DNA from: Breviolum minutum Mf 1.05b.01
Lineage: Eukaryota > Sar > Dinophyceae > Suessiales > Symbiodiniaceae
Assembly (NCBI GenBank): GCA_000507305.1
Contig: DF240163.1
Span: 62,001-126,000, forward strand
DNA length: 64,000 nucleotides
Direction of reading: 5' to 3'
Part shown: positions 37,257 to 48,659 of the stretch, piece by piece
How positions within the stretch are numbered: the first letter of the stretch is position 1
How the letters are laid out: every line of letters begins with the position of its first letter
Program-made: the position numbers and the translations under genes
Notes under the pieces: generated by a model
Seen by the model: the letters and a program-made list of their open reading frames with translations, nothing else
The model's database searches: none
Told to the model about the DNA's origin: nothing

Positions 37257-38742
37257 TCAAATGATACCAATGCGATTGGCCACATCCAAGGCATCATAGT
37301 CTTGTGTTAAGCGAACATAGGCCTTCTTTTTCCTCAATTGACGCATGGCATTGCCAAAACAGAAACAAAATGGCAGCCGTGGACTGGAGCAACACTTGAC
37401 ATCATAGAGGCCGACTGTATCATCACTTGTCAGTGCTCGTGTGTGTGTGTGTGTGCAATAAAACATCTTACAAGATCTTACAAGTCTCTTCATAGTGCAT
37501 TGTCTCTTTAACTGAAAATGACTGAATGTAATTACCTCGGTTCTCATATCAAAGTTTTGTTCAATCTGAATCGACTGTGCTGAGCTTGGCCCCAACATGC
37601 AGGAGGTTTGGGATGGTTTGCGTTTCAGCGAAGTCCACACACCTTTTCCCCTTAAGGGAGGGGCAGCCTTGCCATGAGATCCACTAAGGATTTTCATCCG
37701 GAGGCATTGTTTGCGACAAATGTGATACGATAAATTATGGAAATGGAGCACAACATAAACATAGCCTCTTTCGTGATCTTTGTTCCAAAGCAAAATCAAC
37801 CCATATCAATAAATACAGCAAGAACATGTAAAGACTACTGCCCAAGCCAAGTCTCCCATCTGGGCGGATCAAGGTGTTGACTTTGGCGCACTTCACGTCG
37901 TAGAGCTGCTTCACAGCTTCCTTGATCTTGGGTTTGGTGGCCTTGACGTCCACCAAGAACACCAACGTGTTGATCTCCTCAATCTTCTTCATGGCGGACT
38001 CCGTAGTCACAGGGCACTGGATGATCCGATACTTGTCCAACTTGTCCCCTCGAGATTCCACGGACTTTCGAGGGTACTTGGGATTCCTAGCCTTTGTCAA
38101 GGTCTTGGGCTTGTAGAAGCGAACCTTGGTGCGGATCTTCTTCACCTCCATTCATGCGGTCAGGGGCCAAAACTAAAGGGCCCACCAAGGGATACTGTTG
38201 CGCAATGCTACCATGGTCATCATAACAATGCCTTCTCTTCACTCAAATTCGCACACATCACGGGAATTGAATGGAATTGTTGCATTTGCTGTTTTCTTTG
38301 CTTAGTGTTTAATCAGCACAGGCAGTACATACAGCACCTCATAACTCTACAGTATGCATTACATAGATGTATAGATCAAGGCGCTGCCTTGGATGGAGGG
38401 TGACTGTTTAACACACTTGATAATCCACGGGACTCTCATATGAAATCCTTTAGCAGTATCATATCCCTACAACAGTCCATCATGTGTGAAAAGCTCCTTG
38501 TGAAGATTGCTTTTGAAATCAAACCTGCATAACCTACACCTACAAGTATGACGTATCAACTTATCTATTCAGAGTTCATTATTGCATAAAGCTTCACTGC
38601 CCTATATCTCAAATTCATGATTGATTTGAGGACCATTTTGGTGGCAGTTTTTTTTTTGGTGTGCCTTCTTGCTGACATTGGCCTTCACGGCCTTGGCCGT
38701 CTTCTCGGCCTTGGCCTTCTCACCGCCTTTCTTTGGTGCCAT
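37257..38742 (-). CDS. RPL23A: 60S ribosomal protein L23a (uL23), copy B
   Basis: Exons 38665-38742, 37856-38145 and 37257-37332 give 147 residues. Intron 1 (519 bp) has the GC donor AAG|GCACAC; intron 2 (523 bp) has the GA donor GATGG|GAGACT and acceptor TTGAG|GAAAAAG. Exon 2 differs from copy A at one base in 290, but exon 3 differs at 9 of 76 (including stop TGA for TAA) and exon 1 at 7 of 78. Protein changes are confined to the N-terminal extension: D8E and G24S. The frame is intact, so it is probably functional. It lies 888 bp upstream of copy A's start. Confidence 0.95.
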
Positions 38743-38762
38743 GCTGGATTGATGTGCTGCCA

Positions 38763-38783
38763 CTTGAACCAAAAAGGAGATGC
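38763..38783 (-). promoter_or_regulatory. spliced-leader-like relict upstream of copy B
   Basis: Twenty bases upstream of the ATG the minus strand reads CTTTTTGGTTCAAG. Compared with the spliced-leader 3' half TTTTGGCTCAAG, 11 of 12 positions match. Counting the full 21-base leader, about 15 positions agree. This is the best of the three relict candidates. Confidence 0.6.
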
Positions 38784-39301
38784 AGTTGCTAAGGATGAAC
38801 CAAGAGATGTTTCTGCCAGTTTTATCTGCAATCACATTGGGGTGCTGCAGAGCGGTAAGGGAAATGATACGAAATTAATAAATTGGAAACAAACAAAAGA
38901 TCCTTCCGAATATCGAATCATATTTCTCGTTGGTGGAAAATGATGCGGGAAGATGAGCGAAGCCACTTTCACAGGTCGGTGCTTAAATAAGGAACGCTTT
39001 TCCAGAAACGTGTCTCTTGCTAGTGACTTCAGCTGTCATGGTTGTGCAAGACTTGGCAACACCCCTAGTCGAACCAGAATTGCTGACTAGCCCTACTCAC
39101 TGACCGTTTGTTGAGGGCAGAGTTGCATTCCTGAACTAAATAAGATCATGGCTGGGGGAGACTCCCCAGCAAATATCTTTTCAGTCAGTTTATCCCTTCC
39201 CTTCTGACCTCAGCTGTTCTCCATTTTTTCCGGTTTCGTTGCCAGGAGCTGTTTAGCTGGTCTTGCAGGCAGGCGCTAAACTTCCCTAAGAGACGGCATG
39301 A

Positions 39302-40511
39302 TTAGATGATGCCAATCCGGTTTGCAACATCCAGGGCATCATAGTCCTGGGTCAACCGCACGTAGGCTTTCTTTTTCCTTGGCATCTTGATGAGCGACCC
39401 TTCAGGCCCCAATGACCCATCACATGATGAACGGCTTGGACAAATAAGAAACTTGCACCAATTTTGAAAGTCATCGAAGTATTGATGTTCCCACTCTTTT
39501 GTCACCTGGGGTGATTCAGCCTACTAGATTTGCTTCACCAAGCGACTGAACTCTAGGATGCTGAAGTTCCACCACAACTATCAAGTATCTTCATGAAAAA
39601 CATCATGAATCAACTACCTACATTCTGAAGCTAGTGCCTCCTCTATGAACTTGTCCTGCTGCAATTCGGATGCCAACGTGCAACCAGAGTGCGCACACTA
39701 TTTGTGAACACAACCACATATGACCCTATGCCTTTGAGAAAAAACCATGAGGATGCAAATCAACAAACATATAGGTGGAACATGAAGGAACAGTCCGAGT
39801 ATCAAACAATGCTAGTCCAAGTCATTTGACAATCCCAAAAATTTCATCTTCATCTTGGCGCCTTGAGAATTCCACTCCATGGCATGTATTTGAGATGATC
39901 ACCATGTTCAACCATGCCGTGGGGGTACCTATGTAACAAATACATACAAATACAGCAAGAACATGCAAAAACTACTGCCCAAACCAAGTCTCCCATCTGG
40001 GCGGATCAAGGTGTTGACTTTGGCGCACTTCACGTCGTAGAGCTGCTTCACAGCTTCCTTGATCTTGGGTTTGGTGGCCTTGACGTCCACCAAGAACACC
40101 AACGTGTTGATCTCCTCAATCTTCTTCATGGCGGACTCCGTAGTCACAGGGCACTGGATGATCCGATACTTGTCCAACTTGTCCCCTCGAGATTCCACGG
40201 ACTTTCGAGGGTACTTGGGATTCCTGGCCTTTGTCAAGGTCTTGGGCTTGTAGAAGCGAACCTTGGTGCGGATCTTCTTCACCTCCGTCAGGGTGCTGAG
40301 GAATGTGAATTCATGACTTCATGATAATTCATGAACTTCACTTGATGTTCCTTGCAAAGAAAGCGACAAATACAAGTAGCATCCACAATTCTACTTCACT
40401 ATTTTATGAACTGCCAAAACTTCCAAAGTGTGGCGCCTTCTTGCCAACGTTGGCCTTCACAGCCTTTGCCGTCTTCTCGGCCTTTGCCTTATCACCTTTC
40501 TTGGGCGCCAT
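39302..40511 (-). CDS. RPL23A: 60S ribosomal protein L23a (uL23), copy C
   Basis: Exons 40437-40511, 39993-40282 and 39302-39377 give 146 residues; one Gly codon of the N-terminal GG pair is missing relative to the other copies. Intron 1 (154 bp) has the GC donor AAG|GCGCCA and acceptor ACGGAG|GTG. Intron 2 (615 bp) has the GA donor GATGG|GAGACT and acceptor CCAAG|GAAAAAG. Exon 2 differs from copy B at one base; exon 3 differs from copy A at nine, all synonymous. The first ~45 bp of intron 2 are nearly identical to copy B and then diverge. First copy in transcriptional order, 559 bp upstream of copy B's start. Confidence 0.95.
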
Positions 40512-40526
40512 GCTGAACTGTGCAAG

Positions 40527-40542
40527 CTTCGAACCGGAACTT
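40527..40542 (-). promoter_or_regulatory. weak spliced-leader-like sequence upstream of copy C
   Basis: On the minus strand AAGTTCCGGTTCGAAG lies 15 bp before the ATG. It aligns to TTTTGGCTCAAG only with two substitutions in the T-run, one C/T change and a 1-bp insertion. Its position matches the relicts of copies A and B, which is the main reason to list it. Confidence 0.35.
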
Positions 40543-40544
40543 CC

Positions 40545-41001
40545 GCTGCGGAAAACATATCTTTACGAACTGAACTGCAAAATCATTTCCTTTCTGTTGC
40601 AACCCCTCCACATGCTGCCTATTCGATAAGGAGCTTCTGTTGCAGGTGTGAACAAACACAAACGTCTATGGAAGAACAGCTTTGTGTCACAACTTGGTCT
40701 GACGTCCATTTTCAATCATTTTCAACGAGTATGATTATTTGATATTATCCCACATCCCGGGTGCAAGCACAAAGAATACATAAACACTAGTTAAGGTTGG
40801 TGGTGGGTTGACACTATTCTGGAAAAATCCTGTGTTTTCAAAAGGGGATTTCTATAACTGAAGTTGCCAAGGCCGTTAGGCAACGGCCATCATCCCTTAA
40901 CCTTGACCCTTGACCACCTTCAGGTCACGTTTCGCGAAAAGATGGGGGAAATCCATCATGGGAGCCCAATAAAAATCCCACAGGTTTTGAGAATTGACAT
41001 A
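40545..41001. other. spacer, no gene seen
   Basis: Upstream of the RPL23A array. Short open frames only; no domain or exon signal recognised. Confidence 0.4.
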
Positions 41002-41104
41002 CCCTCCAGTAAACTAACATAGCTGGCTGGAAAATCCACCATTTGAAGATGTATTCCCTATTGGAAAAGGTGGATTTCCATTGTCATGTTAGTTTTTGGG
41101 ATGG
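41002..41104. mobile_element. 103-bp MITE, family 1 (copy 2)
   Basis: The inner arms GGAAAATCCACC and GGTGGATTTCC face each other; the outer ends carry AAACTAACATAG and CATGTTAGTTTTTGGG. TA lies at each outer boundary (41000-41001, 41105-41106). Shares CATTTGAAGATGTATT with copy 1 at 18.2 kb in the opposite orientation. Confidence 0.87.
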
Positions 41105-41240
41105 TACTTCAAAATGAAATTTGAGATTCCCTAATTTTGAAACCAACCACTGGAGCCTCTGGGAAAACCCCATGGCAGGCAGCCAACCTTCCAATCCTCA
41201 ATGAGCCGGCGTCCCAAGAACTCGTGCACAACCATAGATT

Positions 41241-42859
41241 TCAAACCCTTCGTTTGCTGTTTTTTTCTATGAGATTTTTCAATTTTTCTGTAGGAACTTC
41301 AACGTAAATCATGGCTGGATGCCAGGAAACACCAAAGGTCTCTGCCTTGCATGATTTTGACGTCGCAACCCATGAGGTCAGGACGAAACGAACGAGTCGA
41401 TGAGGCTGTCGGTCACGCCTCCAAAGGTTGCAGGTTGCTATCATGCTGGGCAACTTTTTGGGGGTCATGAGGGATGCGGTGAAGATGAAACATAAGTTAG
41501 CAGGTGGGGGAGTGAACTTGCAACAGGAAACCCAATTCCTTTGTGCATGTTGAACTTATGGCATCTTAGTGATGCAGCAAAACATGTCATTGAAGCAACC
41601 CCCGCCCCGTCGCAAGAAGAACATACATAGCTGCAACACAACCAAAGAGTGGCCATGGATGACCATGCCATGTTTTGTTTTTTTCCGCAGGATCCAACAT
41701 GGATAAATGAAAACACACTCTCTTATTTTCCCTCTGCGAACGGAAACAGAAAGTGCAGAATAGTACCGCGTGCACGATATTCTTTACGACTAACATTGAT
41801 ATACCATGGCTGGTTGCTGCGGCCTTGATTCAATGATGGATCAAAAAAGTGTTTTTTTCTACCCCTTTTTCTACTATTTTGGGTCAGCCACGGTTGACTA
41901 AGATTAACTAAAATTCCCTATATGACCCAAGCAACTTGGGTTTTACTCATTGCTCGGGTGACAAAAAGAATTACGCCCAAGCAGGCTCAATCTAAGTATC
42001 TGAGTCTTCATGTAACCGCTGCCAAGCATGAGCAAAATCATCATGACTTTTCAGCATTCATGCACACCCTTCATTGCAATGTAAAGCAAGAACCACGTAT
42101 CATGATTACCTGTTACCACTATCGGAGAGTCTGAGCCATCCGGATTGGAAACTAATAGGTACGGTTGGAGTGGAGAATAACAATAAAAAATGGAAAAAAT
42201 AAATTATGTCATATACAAACAAGCGACATATTTGGCCATTTGGCATCCCATGTTGAACTTCAGGCATGTGAGGAATGACTCATCCAAAAAAATAATCTAT
42301 TTAACAATCCCAAGTTTCACCCACCACCGCCACGTTTTCCCCCATTTTTTTGGCTGCGGCTACGGCGTGATGCACCGCTGCCGGAGCTACTGTAGCGCTG
42401 GCGGCCGTGGCGACCGGAACCGGCGGACCCGCTACCACTGCTAGCAGCACGGCCGTGGGCAGCACCTTCTTCCTCCGGAGACCGTAGTCGCCGTCGACGT
42501 CGGGCACGTCGACGTCCTTTCCGATGATTTTCAGGACTTCCACTGTGACGAGGCCTACGTCGCAACTGCCTCAACTCCGACCAGAAGCTTTGCAAATCAT
42601 CACGGATCTGCTGACGTGCCTCTGAGCTCACTTTGTTGTCTCGAATATCACGTAAATCTCTCGATGCACGGCTCGAGTCCACGGCTGTGTAATTGCGACA
42701 ACCCTGGATATGCATCAACGAAGCGAGCTTCCCCACACTCAACTCATCTACGGCAGCACCTTTATCTTTGCTCATAGCGACAAGGTTCTTCAAACCTTGA
42801 TCCTTTGGGACTTTGACATGGAACATGTTCACTGCATTTTTAGCTGGTAAATCACACAT
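41241..42859 (-). CDS. Arg/Ser-rich protein, two exons joined in phase
   Basis: The large exon 42321-42859 begins at an ATG (42859), though a later ATG (about 42829) or an upstream exon is possible. Its first ~95 residues are mixed and helical (KDQGLKNLVAMSKDKGAAVD, SSEARQQIRDDLQSFWSELR). It then becomes Arg-rich and Ser/Gly-rich (KGRRRARRRRRLRSPEEE, SSSGSGASRRSRSQ), like RS domains of splicing-related proteins. Donor GGTGG|GTGAAAC joins in phase to 41241-41418 through the acceptor TTTGGAG|GCG; that exon continues FVLTSWVATSKSC to KNLIEKNSKRRV and a TGA. The join spans a ~900-bp intron, so intermediate exons are possible. No RRM is visible. Role in splicing is inference from composition. Confidence 0.6.
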
Positions 42860-42879
42860 TTCCAGAGCTTAACATGTCT

Positions 42880-44017
42880 CTTTTTGAAATGTTGTATTTT
42901 TCATGCCGTCTTCATTCAAACCATGAATCAATTGCATTCAAACTGCCTAACTGTTGTAGCTTATGACTTTACCATACTTGAACATATTTGTATATACGTA
43001 AAAACCAGCTACGAATTGAAGAGTCCACGCCTCAAAAACTATATTATATCAATCCAAAAGAACCTAAAGTCGGTGTCATCTTGTGTCATGTGAGTTTGCT
43101 GAACCGAGAGGATCTTGAGCCAAATGGATTAAAAAACAACTTAGTGCCAAATTTGCAATACAAATTCTTGGGGACGAAAAGCAAGTCATCACTTGGTATT
43201 AAATCTAAAACATGTTTCGGCCGCATTAACCGTTCTGGTTATGGTTTGGCAAACTGGGGCCTGGCAACAAGCCGCGCCCATGGCTAAGCGGGGGCAAGAC
43301 ATGGCGATGGCAAATATCGGAAACATGTGAAACATTTCATGAAACTTGAAAAATTGATGTGCATATCGTGCGTGCTGACTTGAAGATTTTGCATGGTGAA
43401 TCTTTGAATTTCGAACGGCATTCAAATATTATTTATGGAGCAATGCAGGTACCTTCATAGGTTTACACATAAATTGGAATGTAGTATTGCTATGAATCAA
43501 AGGTCCGTCAGCTGGTCCGTCTGCATGAGCAACATTGACTACAAAATGTGAAACCGTTGCAATTTTGGGATATGCCACTGCCAAAACAGGGTGCGTGAGT
43601 CGGAAAAATGTGACCATTGAAGGTATTCAAAAAAGTACATTCACAAAAAAACGGAGTTCAAACGTCCGAGAGGGCACAGTTCCGTGCGATGTTTATATAT
43701 CAGTTAAGCCCTCAACTTCCAAAATTAATATTTGGTGAAACCTCGACCAAACCAGGATCACGGCGAACATACCACTGTTCCAACGACAGTTTTGTTGCTA
43801 TACAGGTACATCTTTGCAGCCCTTTTGAAGCCTGTCCCCCCTCATGATGTTAAGGAAAAAAGGGATGATGTCCAAGGTGCTGCTGGGAACAACTTTTCGG
43901 GAACCTTGGGACTATTCAAATTTTATTTTGGATAGAGTCCAATGATTCAAGAACAATCTGCTGCAAACATGGTGAGGGGTAAAACAACCGGGGTGAACCG
44001 AAGGAGGGTGAACAGGG
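42880..44017. other. no gene supported
   Basis: AT-rich spacer. Open frames at 43190-43425 and 43535-43740 have no recognisable features. Confidence 0.38.
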
Positions 44018-44175
44018 CCGTCTCTACGAACTTAACGAACCCCAATACGACAAAACGAACCTGTACGAAAAGAAAAGAACTTAGCACAAAAAAACTAGCC
44101 GCTACGAAGATACAGGTTTGTTTTCCACAGCTATTGTGACGAACCCCCCACGAAAGCAACAGGGCTCTACGACCC
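44018..44175. repeat. cluster of ACGAA words
   Basis: ACGA(A/C) occurs about nine times in ~160 bp at irregular spacing, mostly as TACGAA or AACGAA. It is not a clean tandem repeat and may be the remnant of one. A basic plus-strand frame and a hydrophobic minus-strand frame over it are composition effects. Confidence 0.5.
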
Positions 44176-44358
44176 CAGAGCCTTTGTGGGAACCCGCTCC
44201 ACCCGATACGTATTTTGTAAGTTTGTAAGGCCTCATACGCCAAGACCCCTTGGTGTTCACCCTTTTGTCCTGTCATGGACAAACGGCGAAAAAATTGATT
44301 TCAACAATTTTGACGAGGTCACTATTGAAATTAGGTTTCCTACCGCATTTGGATTTTG

Positions 44359-45169
44359 CATCGCCCTTGAATGATCCTAGGTCTGCTTTTCCAGATATTT
44401 CATAAAGAATAGGGTCCATAAAATGTAAAACCAGGAGAAATTCTCTATAAAATTTCAAAACCAGGTGGTTTTTTTAACTTTGTTGCAAAGTTCATCTGGT
44501 ACAGGTTGATTCTTGAAAACTTAACATCTTGAAGAAAGACATTTTATAAAAAAACGTATGGGTACATATGTTCTTTCTGAAGGGTTAAAGCCATCCTAAA
44601 TTTGCAACTTTGATGTGGCCAAACGCAATGTTTATAAAATGCCCGGTAATCCTACTTGAAGCTAATTGACACTGGAGACACGTGGAAAAAACTGAAAATG
44701 ATAGACAACAACTTATCAACAGATTCAACCTTGATTAATACCCTATAGGGTCTTCCACCCATCCCATTGTTTGATGAAAATTTGGGTGAACATTGGTTTT
44801 AGTGTAGGGATTTTGTTTGAGATGTTTCATTTTGATTTTCAATTTTTACTTGGGGTGAAAAAACGAGAAAAATTTAAAGATNAAAATATGCTAAATCCAA
44901 ATGTACAAAAAAAAGTGAAGGATGACTTAATTTAAAGAAAAATATGTACGAACACGTTTTTTTGATGAAATGTTTTTAGAAAATTGTTTCTTCAGCCCTC
45001 AAAAGGTTGGGTTTTGAGGAATCAACCTGCACCAGAGGAATTTTGATTTTACAAAAACCACCTGGTTTAATCATTGTATAGGGAAACTATCTTGGTTTTT
45101 ACATTTTTATAGGCCCTATTCTTTATGAAATGTCTGGAAAAGCAGACTTAGGATCATTCAAGGGCGATG
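44359..45169. mobile_element. 811-bp element with ~155-bp imperfect TIRs, non-autonomous
   Basis: The left end begins CATCGCCCTTGAATGATCCT and the right end is its complement. The arms stay aligned inward through TTTCATAAAGAATAGGG, AAACCAGGTGGTTTTT and CAGGTTGATTC, to about 44515 and 45013. The interior is AT-rich with no open frame and contains an undetermined base at 44882. No clear target duplication was found (both flanks are TTTT-rich). A non-autonomous DNA transposon or fold-back element is the likely identity. Confidence 0.78.
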
Positions 45170-46240
45170 TTTTACGGTTAAAGTTTTTGAATTTATATCC
45201 TATTTGCAACTTTGATGTGGCCAACCGCAATGTTTTTAAAATGGTCCAACCATTTTTTTTTAATAAACTGTATGGGCATCTTGAATGACGGCATGGATTT
45301 TGCAGGATGGGACATACAAGGCTCATAAAATGGGGCCATGAATCAACATTTTAGAAAGGAAAAAAATACTTTTCATTAGGGCCCACTCTAGGGGGATCTT
45401 AGGACAAATTTTAGGTTTTTGGACAAATACAAAATGAAGTACCTTTGTTTAAAAAAGAATTGTAAATTTGGGATTTTTAATCTAACCAGCTTTTAAAGGT
45501 TTTAAAGATTAACCAAAATGCATTTAAACCCAACCCTTTTGTTGCGCCTTTTGAGGCTATCCATTGTACCTCATATTTATACTTTATATGTTCAGTAAAT
45601 ATACATAAATTTTTGTTAAAAATGCCAGGCCCACAGGTCGATGAATCCGAGTTCCTGGTTTGTTGCTCATAAGTTGCTCTTGCAAATGCTCCTCAAATTT
45701 TTGTTGAATTACATACTTTGTCTGAGATGCATCTTCTGTATGCACACCTTTGTCTCAGTGCATTTCCTCCGTGGACTTTTGTTATGTAGACTTGCGTGAT
45801 GTTCACAAAAATGTGTCTGCCTGAATTTTTTGTGATGTGCAATGCATTTTCTATCAATTCAAATTTATAAATTGCAAAAATGTGTCTGATTTTTTTCCTT
45901 GAACTGTGATTGAATTTTTGAGGTTTGATATGTCCAACCACATTAGGCATGTTGAGGCATGAACTATACCTTCCACATCATGTTTTTTTCTTTCAAAAAA
46001 ATGCAAGGTTGTCCCTTGCTCATAGCCAATTTTTTTTTCAATAAAATGCAAGGTCATCCAAAACAATGGCTAGCATATGCCCGTATCACCTATCAAAACG
46101 TATCAAAACGTCTGATTTTCTATGAATGTTCCAACATTTTTTTTTGAAAATGAGAGGTCATCCTGAATGAGGGCATGGATTTTGCAAAATAGGGCATACA
46201 AGGCTTGTAAAATGGGGCCATGAATCAGCATTTTGTAAAA
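45170..46240. repeat. AT-rich region of nested direct repeats
   Basis: Two direct repeats dominate. TTGCAACTTTGATGTGGCCA occurs at 44602 (inside the TIR element) and again at 45206 just outside it. A ~65-bp unit beginning TGGATTTTGC and containing GGGGCCATGAATCA occurs at 45293 and 46173. Short words such as AAAATGCAAGGT also recur at 46000 and 46045. No coding sequence seen. Confidence 0.75.
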
Positions 46241-46727
46241 TAAAACGCACCTACATTTTATAAGGGATGATTCTACGGGGATGATTTTGCCACGATGCCA
46301 TGCACTTGGCGTGGTCACATCTGAGAGTGCATACACACATGGGACACAAGTTCCAGAAATGGAACGGAAACATCGAGGAGTGTTGCGGCGGCCAAGCGGC
46401 CTGCCCGACAGCGGGGTTCACCGGCGCGGGAAATGAAACATTGGCACGTGGGCATGGGGTCAACGAAACCCTACTGGAATCTCCTGCAAGCCGGTTGATA
46501 TCAATAATTTCGGACTTAATTATGATGTCACAATGATGTTTATGCAATCCGCGTGGCGTTTTGCTATGCCGGTAATCATGAAGGACCGTACCAGCAAACA
46601 TGCGTTTTTTTTTGCATGTTTATCTCCTCTGACATCACCTCCCCTCTTCGATCAAGGGATGTACCGACTATAGCCTTTGGAAAATAGCGGTGCCTCCTTG
46701 CATTTCGAAAATAGCCTTGGAAAATTT

Positions 46728-47120
46728 TTGTGGGCCAAGCTGGCTTGAAACTTTGGTCAAACACATGTTTAGCACAACATTGGAAACTTGGTCACTATGC
46801 GGTGAATGTACCTTGTGACAGATGGTTACCTCGCTTATTGCATTGGAAACCGATTGGAAAACGTCGTGTTGGTCGCCCACGCCAACAATGGGACGACATG
46901 CTGAAAATGTTCTGCCGGTATAAACGTGTGGGGGAGTGGGAACTGGCCGCGCGAGATGGTTGCAATTGGGAAACATTGATGCCAGAGTTTTTTTTTGGCA
47001 ATGGATCCTGAAGATCGACATTTGAGAGGCATTGATTCTTTTATGTACAGGCAACTCTTTTTCACCTGTGCCTTTCATGGGCCGCCTTCGGGCATACAGG
47101 TTTCACTCAGTCACTCAGTC
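46728..47120 (+). mobile_element. non-LTR retrotransposon 3' fragment 1
   Basis: The plus frame to a TGA at 47009-47011 carries the C-terminal pattern of LINE ORF2-like proteins: CDRWLPRLLHWKP, then RRVGRPRQQWDDMLKMFCRY and WELAARDGCNWETLMPEF. A 3' UTR follows with a stem-loop (CCTGTGCC ... GGCATACAGG, ~47070-47100) and a short tail of ACTCAGTC repeats. The reverse transcriptase and endonuclease are absent; 5' truncated and presumably dead. Confidence 0.75.
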
Positions 47121-47187
47121 AGCATTTCGATGATTCCAACACGGTTTAATTCACCATCGCGCTATGCTGGGGCTGAATAGTTCGACA

Positions 47188-47790
47188 ATGTGGTGGCTAC
47201 CGTGGCATGTTTTGCTGCTGGACATCGGGCTTTGTATAAAAATGATTTGCTGAACATGGACGTGTCTTACAGGAAACTATGCCGTCAAATTGTTGGACAT
47301 CCACCTGGCACAAATTGGCGTTTAGACTGGCATGAAATTTAGCAATTTGGGAACGAACGGGTAAAACATTTCGCTGCACTGGCCGGTGTCAAATCTTGGT
47401 CGCAGTCTGTGTGCACTCATTATTGGAAGTTCCCAATGTATGTGGGGTGCCTCTTTTCAGACAGAATGCTTCCAACGCGTATTAACTTGGAATTCCCCTG
47501 GGTCTCGCAATGCCGGACGTCCTGCAAACAATTGGGATCAAAAACTGGTGACTTATTGTCGATACAAAAGTTTTGGAAATTGGGTGGATGCTGCTGAGGA
47601 CCAGCACTGGTGGGAATCTCAATTGGACGACTTCATCAACTTCTGCCGCCTTTGAATGTACACTATTTTTTTGGTATATATTTTGCAATTTGTTCACATT
47701 TCATTTCTTTTTCACGCCTGTGCCCAATGGGGCCCGCCACTTGCTTGGCGTACAGGCTCGGCTCGACTCGACTCGCGCTACGCTCGGGTT
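47188..47790 (+). mobile_element. non-LTR retrotransposon 3' fragment 2, frameshifted
   Basis: From 47188 the frame reads FAAGHRALYKNDLL, SYRKLCRQIVGHPPGTNW and FAALAGVKSWSQ, with an internal TAG at ~47339. A frame change near 47390-47480 continues as AGRPANNWDQKLVTYCRYKS and ends at 47655. The tail at 47716-47780 again has CCTGTGCC ... GGCGTACAGGC followed by CTCGACTCGACTCG. Same family as fragment 1 but well diverged. Confidence 0.75.
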
Positions 47791-48369
47791 AATTTTACGG
47801 TAGCGCGCAAAAACGCATAATGGCAGAGCTGACATAACTTTGACTTTTCACTTTGCGCCTGCATGTCCGAAGGCAGCCCTCTTTGGGGCGCAGGATGGCG
47901 CAGGCAATGTGAGACCAAAACGTCAGCGAGTGGAGCAAAACTTTACAAAATCATCACTCAACTGCATCCACAACGCCGGATCCTGGGCAAGGTTCTACCA
48001 CTGGCCCCACTGTCGAAATCGCGTGTATGCCACAAAGTTGCTAGTCCAATCATGGCGTGTACCCCCGAGTTCGTGCACCAGTCGGATTCCCAAGTAATAC
48101 TCGTTTGACCCACCCGTTAAACTGATTCTTTGCGACAAATTCGTTTTAATGGCATGTCTCAATTGTTTTGGTGCTATGACTACATCGGTCGTATGCTTTG
48201 CAACATTTGTAATCAGGCACCGCGAGATTTGTACAAATAATCTTCAACAATTTGACGTGAATTGCGGGACACTGCTTCGACTGGTTGTAGGTCTGCCTGC
48301 GAGGATCGACTGGAACCAGTCGTGACGCACATTACTTCACGCATGGCACAGGTGCATTGCTCATCAATT

Positions 48370-48640
48370 GAAATGCCTTGGGCTCAGGATATGGTCAGCG
48401 AAATATTTGTCCGAATCTTCGAGAATAGCAATTGTTCGAGACTTGCAACTTATGTTGCTCAACTTCCCGCAGGTCGCTGGGTGAAACGTATTTTGGATTG
48501 ACAATCAAGAGGTGGAAGGCCTGGAGTGTCATTTTCCCAATGGCAAACTCCTATACAAAATTTTTGCCGCTTGATATTGGCCACAACATCGATCTCTGGA
48601 TCCAAAGCTACGAAAAAACCTTTCGTTTCTTCAAGAACAC
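48370..48640 (+). mobile_element. non-LTR retrotransposon remnant 3
   Basis: A short plus-strand frame reads ATYVAQLPAGRWVKRILD, the phrase that precedes the GRP...W motif in these elements. After a stop or frame change, GGRPGVSFSQWQTPIQNF follows in another frame. Heavily decayed; the boundaries are approximate. Confidence 0.5.
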
Positions 48641-48659
48641 AAAACAAATAATATATGCA

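Noticed and set aside
37257..37799. A 180-codon minus-strand frame containing the RPL23A C-terminus
   Set aside because: Only its last 76 bp are exon 3 of copy B; the rest is intron 2, shown by comparison with the other copies.
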